Program-made: the position numbers and the translations under genes
Part shown: positions 59,769 through 64,000 of the stretch, piece after piece
Position numbering within the stretch: the first letter of the stretch is position 1
How the letters are laid out: every line of letters begins with the position of its first letter
NCBI RefSeq assembly: GCF_038246755.1
Contig: NZ_CP134706.1
Coordinates: 1,302,001-1,366,000 of the forward strand
Direction of reading: 5' to 3'
DNA from: Micromonospora sp. FIMYZ51
GTDB lineage: Bacteria > Actinomycetota > Actinomycetes > Mycobacteriales > Micromonosporaceae
Length of the DNA: 64,000 bases
Notes under the pieces: model-generated
What the model saw: only the letters and a program-made list of their open reading frames with translations
Told to the model about the DNA's origin: nothing
Database searches by the model: none

Positions 59769-60344
59769 TTAGCCGTGGTCAGACGTGGCCGTCCGATCGG
59801 CATGGGCAAGTCGGGTTGCTGTCTCGAAGGCGGTCGTCCAGGGGAAGGTGCGCCGGCGGTCTTTCCCGCTGCCAGGCGAGTGTGGCTCCCAGCGGTCCTC
59901 GGGGCCGAGCAGGATGCGTACTCCTTCGTCACGGAGGCTGGCCACGGCGCGGCGGAAGGGTAGGCGGTCGGCGAGGGCGGCGTTGACGAATGGGACGATG
60001 ACGGTCGGCACCCGCCGTCCGATCAGTTCGGCGACCGAGGTCATGGCGTAGTTGTCGGCGAGGCCGAGGGCGATCTTGTTGATCGAGTTGTACGTCGCGG
60101 GTGCGATGATCAGGGCGTCGGCGGTGGGTAGCAAGCGGCGGACGCCGGAGGACGCCTGGTAGCTGGATCGCACCGCAGCGCCGGTCAGCTCCTCGATTGC
60201 AGGTGCGTCGACGAAGTCGATGCCGTTGGGTGTGGCGGTGACGGCGGTCGTCCAGGAATGCATCTGCGCGACGCTGATCAGTTGGGTCACGTCGGCGGCG
60301 GGCCCGGCGGCGCAGACGACGATCTGCAGGTGGCCGCCGGTCAT
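59769..60344 (-). CDS. Flavoprotein, HFCD (phosphopantothenoylcysteine-decarboxylase-like) family
   Basis: This 191-aa protein has an N-terminal strand LQIVVCAAGPAADV and the FMN-binding motif IIAPATYNSINKIALGLADN, a variant of the PASANT signature of HFCD flavoproteins such as CoaC, EpiD and MrsD. VIVPFVNAAL matches the PxMN position in changed form. The reaction is unknown. EpiD-type members oxidatively decarboxylate C-terminal Cys of peptides, but the small peptide gene nearby lacks Cys. The ATG at 60344 overlaps the upstream regulator remnant as ATGA; this pairing of regulator and flavoprotein is common in actinobacteria. Confidence 0.85.
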   Translation of the reverse strand: MTGGHLQIVVCAAGPAADVTQLISVAQMHSWTTAVTATPNGIDFVDAPAIEELTGAAVRSSYQASSGVRRLLPTADALIIAPATYNSINKIALGLADNYAMTSVAELIGRRVPTVIVPFVNAALADRLPFRRAVASLRDEGVRILLGPEDRWEPHSPGSGKDRRRTFPWTTAFETATRLAHADRTATSDHG

Positions 60345-61120
60345 AGCCGGATCCCGGCCTCTCGTGTGAAGTCGACGACGGCGGTGCGGGCGGAACCCTT
60401 GGCCAGGAGCGCGAGTTCGGTGGCGATGCGTTGGACGGCGGGGCGGCAGCGGACCTCCTCGGGTGCTACCTCGTACGCGGTGCGCAACGCGGTCAGGCCG
60501 TGTTCGTAGCGCCCCCACTGGGTGTAGGCGCGGGCGACATCGACGTAAAGCGAAACCTTGCGCTCAGCAAGCGTCACCTTCTTAAGCGGTACCGTGCGTG
60601 CGATGCCGATGGCCGTGCCGGCATCGCCAAGGGTCAGGGCGACGTTGACCCGGTGCAGCAGGACGTTGGTGGCACCGAACCCGGTCCAGCGGTCGTTGCC
60701 GTCGTAGCCGAGTCGGGCGGCGGCGCGGCTCGCTTCATCGAGCATTGCTTGCGCGGTATCACGGTCGTCGCTGCGGGCGGCGGCGACGGCACCTCGGAGG
60801 ACGAGGGCGCCGTACACGGCTACCGCGTCAGTCGACGCGAGGCGCGTGTTCCGGTCGAGCACGCCTGCTGCGTTGCCGGCGAGGGTCACTGCCTGTTTGT
60901 CGTGGCCGTTGCTCATCAGGGCGTGGGTCATGATCCGAGCACTCGTGGCGGCGGCTACCGGCTCCTCACTGGCCGCAGCTGCTCGGGTGCTGCGTTCGGC
61001 TGCGACAAGGGCCATGCCTCGATCGCCGACCTTGAGCAGGACGCTGCGCGGGAGACCGCCTACTGCCGCAACACTCGGCAAGCCTTGATCCGTGCTGCTG
61101 CGGATCACCTCACCCCTCAA
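60341..61120 (-). pseudogene. 5'-truncated XRE/TPR-type regulator
   Basis: The frame of up to 259 codons encodes only the helical-repeat C-terminal part of a regulator: LLKVGDRGMALVAAERSTRA, ARIMTHALMSNG and VSLYVDVARAYTQWGRYEHG. Family members are about 400 aa and begin with an HTH domain, which is absent. The first about 27 codons (TTG start at 61120) do not look like the family. The break lies near 61040-61120, directly beside the divergent RiPP-like gene, which suggests that a recombination event replaced the 5' half. It may still be translated and is coupled to the flavoprotein gene. Confidence 0.65.
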
Positions 61121-61131
61121 GGAGGATCGTC

Positions 61132-61311
61132 ATGACCCACGCCCTCACCGCGCTTCTCGACGCCCCGCCGGAGAGCCTCGCCCTGCTCGGCGTCGAACCA
61201 TCCCGCGCGGTAGCGTCGATCGACGCGGCGAAGTTCGACAACCGTCCCACCTGGGACAACAAGGGGAAGTTCGACAGCCGTCCCGCGTGGGACAACTGGA
61301 ACAAGAAGTAG
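61132..61311 (+). CDS. 59-aa RiPP-precursor-like peptide with aromatic-x-Asn repeats
   Basis: The gene has a perfect AAGGAGG seven bases before its ATG. The N-terminal 33 residues (MTHALTALLDAPPESLALLG and following) look like a leader. The C-terminal 26 carry two near-identical units, KFDNRPTWDN and KFDSRPAWDN, plus WNKK. FDN, WDN and WNK fit the aromatic-x-x(N/D/K) pattern cross-linked into three-residue cyclophanes by radical SAM/SPASM enzymes. The arrangement resembles, from memory, actinobacterial multiple-cyclophane precursors (AmcA type). No radical SAM enzyme is present within this window, so the maturase must be elsewhere or lost. A pentapeptide-repeat gene follows 69 bases downstream. 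Confidence 0.72.
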   Translation: MTHALTALLDAPPESLALLGVEPSRAVASIDAAKFDNRPTWDNKGKFDSRPAWDNWNKK

Positions 61312-61380
61312 CCCGCCGGCCGACGCTTCATTCGACGCGGGGTGGCGTTCCCACCCCGCGCCCGAACAGGTTGAGGAGAC

Positions 61381-62049
61381 ATGCGTACGACGACCGTGGG
61401 CGACGTGACTATTCTCCTGCCGGACCTCGACCCGGAGGACCTCGACCAGGTCACTGATCTGTCCGGCGATGATGTCCGTGACGGCCTTGTCGATGGGGTC
61501 TCCTGGCGTGGTGAGCAGCTTGCGGACCAGAGCATCCGAGGTTGCCGGATCACCGGCGCGGACCTAGGTGAGGTCAGCTGGGAAGTGGGGGCTCTCTACG
61601 GATGTGAGATTGTCGGGACGGACCTGTCCGGCGCGACCCTCACCGGCATCAGCATCGAACGGTGCTCGTTCACGGGATCCCGGTTCACCGGCAGCCGGCT
61701 CATCGATGTCCGCCTCAAAGACGTCCTGTTCGACAATTGCCGGTTCGACTACGCCACCCTGAATCGCGTCAGCGCCGCCGGTTCGGTGGCCTTCACCAAC
61801 TGCACCCTCGGCCACGGCAGTTGGTCGTCCTGCCGCCTGTCCGGCGTTGCCCTGCGCTCCTGCGATTTTAGCGACCTGGAGCTGGAATCCAGCCGCCTCG
61901 ACGGCGCCGATCTGCGGGGCAGCCGGTTGCACCACTTCAGAACACCGCTGGACAACCTGCGCGGCGTCGCTCTCGGTGAAGATCAATTGTCCGACCTCAC
62001 CCGACTGACCGTCGAGGCCCTGAACATCGTCGTCAGTGCCGCGGATTGA
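61381..62049 (+). CDS. Pentapeptide-repeat protein
   Basis: This 222-aa protein consists largely of A(D/N)LxX-type pentapeptides that form a right-handed quadrilateral beta-helix, for example GCRITGADLGEVSW, GTDLSGATLTGISIERCSF and SRLDGADLRGSRL. No gyrase-binding motif can be assigned. Its short spacing to the RiPP-like gene and shared direction suggest one transcript; it could bind or protect against the peptide, or help its processing. It ends 19 bases before the convergent Nudix gene. Confidence 0.87.
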   Translation: MRTTTVGDVTILLPDLDPEDLDQVTDLSGDDVRDGLVDGVSWRGEQLADQSIRGCRITGADLGEVSWEVGALYGCEIVGTDLSGATLTGISIERCSFTGSRFTGSRLIDVRLKDVLFDNCRFDYATLNRVSAAGSVAFTNCTLGHGSWSSCRLSGVALRSCDFSDLELESSRLDGADLRGSRLHHFRTPLDNLRGVALGEDQLSDLTRLTVEALNIVVSAAD

Positions 62050-62068
62050 CCGAAGCCGAGACCGCGGA

Positions 62069-62557
62069 CTACCTGATTGAGGTCGTGAGTCCGTCCTCAG
62101 GGTAGACGCCGCCACGCCCGATCGCGGCGACCGCGGCGGCAACCCGCCGAGCCAATCGAGGAATCAGCACCTCGTCGAGGCGTTCCGGCTCGACGAACTC
62201 AACCCGATCCAACTCGTCGGGGCACAGGCGGATCGTCGCGATCTGGTCCGTCGTCAGCACTCCGCCGTCGAGGACGAACACGAGCCCACCGTCCCACGGC
62301 GGGCTCGCCGGCACCCAGTCAACGCACAGGAGCGCTCCTGCGGGCACGGACAGGCCCAGTTCCTCCCGGACCTCGCGGGTACACGCGTGCGCCGGGGACT
62401 CGTCCGGTTCCACCATCCCGCCGGGGATCTCCCACACATCCTTGTATGTCGGGTGAACCACCATAACCCGATTCGCCTTGTGACGAAGGATGATGCCGGC
62501 GGCTGCGCGCCGGGGTTGCCCGGCCAGAAAGCACATTCTGAGCTGGCGTGATTTCAC
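62069..62557 (-). CDS. Nudix hydrolase (paralogue of the gene at 46991)
   Basis: This 162-aa protein has the Nudix box GGMVEPDESPAHACTREVRE plus ELGLS, preceded by VVHPTYKDVWEIPGG. Most of its sequence matches the Nudix protein inside the element, while the first 18 residues differ completely (MKSRQLRMCFLAGQPRR here). Translation begins at GTG 62557, or ATG 62536. An AT-rich palindrome (62559-62576) directly precedes the start. Confidence 0.9.
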   Translation of the reverse strand: MKSRQLRMCFLAGQPRRAAAGIILRHKANRVMVVHPTYKDVWEIPGGMVEPDESPAHACTREVREELGLSVPAGALLCVDWVPASPPWDGGLVFVLDGGVLTTDQIATIRLCPDELDRVEFVEPERLDEVLIPRLARRVAAAVAAIGRGGVYPEDGLTTSIR

Positions 62558-62558
62558 C

Positions 62559-62576
62559 CTGAAATATTGATTTCAG
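62559..62576. promoter_or_regulatory. AT-rich palindrome at the Nudix start
   Basis: CTGAAAT-ATTG-ATTTCAG has 7-base perfect arms and abuts the GTG start. A partial third half-site (GATTTCA at 62550-62556) lies on the other side. It stands out against the GC-rich surroundings and could be an operator. Confidence 0.45.
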
Positions 62577-62806
62577 CGTGCAATCAGCGTCCCGACGACC
62601 ATCGCTCCCGCAGGCCAGTCAGGCATCGAGCCGCTCCAGCCCGGTCGGGCGGACAGCCTCGGCGAGATCGTCGGATTACCCGATCAACGTTCCCAAGTAG
62701 AGGCACTAGCGGCTGCATGGAAGATCCAGCGTGGCCTGTCGGATTCTTGCGTCCGTCGACAATGCTAGCTTCGGACACTCGGTGGTCATCGGAGGGATCT
62801 GATCAA

Positions 62807-63157
62807 GTGGCGTTCTATGTTGAAGTGCCCCTGTCCGACGGTTCGGTAGTGCTCGCTGAGGTTACCGAGCAGGTGGAAGGAGTTGTTTCAGCAGGTCGAG
62901 TAGGCGACGTCGTGGGTCGCGTGACCGAGTCGTTTGAAGAGTCCTTTGCCCGATTCCGCATGATGGCCACCGGGGTTGCTCGGCAGGCGTGGGACCAGGT
63001 GGACCCGCCCGAGCGGGTGGCCATCGAGTTGGGTGTCAAGGTGACCGCAAATGGCAAGCTGGTGTTGGCGGAGACCGGCGTTGAGGGCCAGCTGAAGGTT
63101 CTCTTCGAGTGGCGACGTAGTGGGGTCACGCCGGGAGAATCGGCCGACGACGAGTGA
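62807..63157 (+). CDS. Trypco1-domain protein (CU044_2847 family)
   Basis: This 116-aa protein starts AFYVEVPLSDGSVVLAEV and contains VGRVTESFEESFARFRMMAT and VAIELGVKVTANGKLVLAE, the pattern of the trypsin-co-occurring domain 1. Trypco1 proteins accompany trypsin-like proteases fused to NTPase domains in bacterial conflict systems. The GTG at 62807 has GGAGGG ten bases upstream; the frame extending to 62567 is not supported. The stop overlaps the protease gene as GTGA. Confidence 0.85.
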   Translation: MAFYVEVPLSDGSVVLAEVTEQVEGVVSAGRVGDVVGRVTESFEESFARFRMMATGVARQAWDQVDPPERVAIELGVKVTANGKLVLAETGVEGQLKVLFEWRRSGVTPGESADDE

Positions 63158-64000
63158 GTCGGTCCTCATCCGGGCAAGATCGCGTGTCCATGTTCGATGG
63201 TGTTTCCGCGTACCCGCTGCGTGCGTCGATCGTCCGGATTCTCGACGCGGAGCGGAACGGCGTAGGACTCGGTCTATTGGTCGGTCCGCGCGAGGTGGTG
63301 ACGTGCGCCCATGTCGTAGCTCGAGCGCTGGGGTTGCCGGAACGGTTTCCCGAGGCGTCGGCGGCGGTGCCTGACGCCCCGGTTCTCCTGGAGTTCCCGC
63401 TCCTTGTCGAGGACCGTATTCTCACCGCTCGGGTCGAAATCTGGCAGCCGATCGCCGAAGACGAATCAGGCGACGTAGCGGGACTGCGCCTGTACGGCAC
63501 CCTGCCCGAGGGCGCCCATCCCACCCCGTTGGCTCGCTCGGCCGGGGTGAATGGGCACGGATTCGTGGCCTACGGCAGCTCCGCGCGGGACACGGTAGGC
63601 ATCGGCACCTGGGTCGTCGGTGAGATTCGGGGTGTCGTCCGGCACGGCTGGCTGCAACTGGCACCCGACGCCACCGCAGACGCGCCGCGGGTGGAGCCCG
63701 GATTCAGCGGTACGCCGCTGTGGGACCGCCACCGTGGCCAGGTGGTGGGTCTGGTGCGTGCGGTACGACGACATCGGGGGGTAGCGGTCGAAGGATTCGC
63801 GCTGCCCGCCGACACGGTGCTCACCGCGTGGCCACTGCTGGCCGACCGGGTCCGCGCCGCCTGTCCGTTCCGGATGCTGGCACCGTTCGAAGAGTCCGAC
63901 GCCGGCAACTTTCATGGCCGCGAACGCTTGATCGAGCGGACCGTGGCGGCAATCGTGGCCGGTCGCGTCTGCCTGGTGCGGGGGGCGTCCGGAGCCGGTA
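63154..64000 (+). CDS. Trypsin-like protease fused to a STAND-type NTPase (3' end cut by window)
   Basis: The visible 282 residues begin with a short leader and a trypsin-like domain. The catalytic His is in VVTCAHVVARA, the Asp probably in ESGDVAGLRLYG, and the Ser in PGFSGTPLWDRHRGQVVGLV. After a linker, FHGRERLIERTVAAI and VCLVRGASGAG open an AAA/STAND NTPase domain, whose P-loop is cut off by the window end. With the overlapping Trypco1 gene this forms a known type of predicted biological-conflict operon in which NTPase switching would unleash the protease. GTG 63154 is the start. Confidence 0.85.
   Translation, partial: MSRSSSGQDRVSMFDGVSAYPLRASIVRILDAERNGVGLGLLVGPREVVTCAHVVARALGLPERFPEASAAVPDAPVLLEFPLLVEDRILTARVEIWQPIAEDESGDVAGLRLYGTLPEGAHPTPLARSAGVNGHGFVAYGSSARDTVGIGTWVVGEIRGVVRHGWLQLAPDATADAPRVEPGFSGTPLWDRHRGQVVGLVRAVRRHRGVAVEGFALPADTVLTAWPLLADRVRAACPFRMLAPFEESDAGNFHGRERLIERTVAAIVAGRVCLVRGASGAG

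Noticed and set aside
59105..59932. 275-codon minus-strand frame across attR
   Set aside because: It runs through the tRNA remnant, its terminator and a palindromic repeat, so it cannot be a real gene. A similar frame antisense to the true tRNA-Lys region was also dismissed.
59769..60344. LanD/EpiD-type peptide decarboxylase acting on the nearby small peptide
   Set aside because: The peptide has no Cys, and the flavoprotein is coupled to a regulator on the opposite strand, so a shared pathway is not supported.
61312..64000. Radical SAM maturase for the RiPP-like peptide
   Set aside because: No CxxxCxxC motif or SPASM-like Cys cluster was found in the genes to the right, nor in those between attR and the peptide.

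Overview
The window is high-GC actinobacterial chromosome, most likely Micromonosporaceae (Micromonospora or Salinispora type). The clues are the very high third-position GC, frequent GTG starts, ATGA/GTGA-coupled operons, the gene families present, and GATCTT-type palindromic intergenic elements. No rRNA and no CRISPR array were seen.

Positions 1-15.5 kb hold an exopolysaccharide or cell-surface glycan locus. It contains a catalytically dead trypsin-like membrane protein, an acyltransferase-3/SGNH O-acyltransferase, two GT4 glycosyltransferases flanking a Wzy-like polymerase, a Wzx-like membrane protein, a DUF1800/DUF1501 pair with a Tat signal on the second, a WbaP-type initiating sugar transferase, an LCP ligase and a methyltransferase. 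Positions 15.5-33.2 kb are housekeeping: an expansin-like secreted protein, a GNAT enzyme, tRNA-Leu, the peroxiredoxin Bcp, a Ni/Co ECF transporter (cbiM-PDGLE-cbiQ-cbiO) behind a Nur-like palindrome, and an ECF sigma/DoxX/DsbA operon divergent from a CopCD + YcnI copper module. After these come a repeat-bearing membrane protein, a GT87 mannosyltransferase, oligoribonuclease, tRNA-His and two tandem L,D-transpeptidases.

From tRNA-Lys (33142-33217) to a duplicated tRNA 3' end (59440-59484) lies a 26.3-kb integrative element. It encodes a tyrosine integrase, an Xis-like protein, a DUF2637 protein and a replication-relaxation protein, but no recognisable TraB/FtsK translocase or replication initiator. 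Its cargo falls into three parts. The left end carries a LOTUS-domain gene and an unknown partner. The middle carries a ten-gene operon built around a thymidylate-synthase-family enzyme and a NodU-type carbamoyltransferase, with an epimerase, glycosyltransferase, P-loop kinase, methyltransferase, two phosphotransferases, a histidine phosphatase and a leading 60-codon gene. A divergent HTH/TPR regulator, a HAD hydrolase and a Nudix hydrolase adjoin it. The synthase has Asp where dUMP-specific enzymes have the substrate-selecting Asn, which predicts a cytosine-nucleotide hydroxymethylase; followed by carbamoylation, this would be a modified-cytosine pathway. The right end carries an ABC-3C-like conflict system (middle component, Rad50/SMC-like ATPase with a Cys cluster, PD-(D/E)XK effector) and a second PD-(D/E)XK protein.

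Right of the element (59.7-64 kb) are a flavoprotein with a 5'-truncated regulator, a 59-aa RiPP-precursor-like gene with aromatic-x-Asn repeats but no maturase in view, a pentapeptide-repeat protein and a Nudix paralogue. The window ends in a Trypco1 + trypsin-STAND conflict module that is cut by the window edge.
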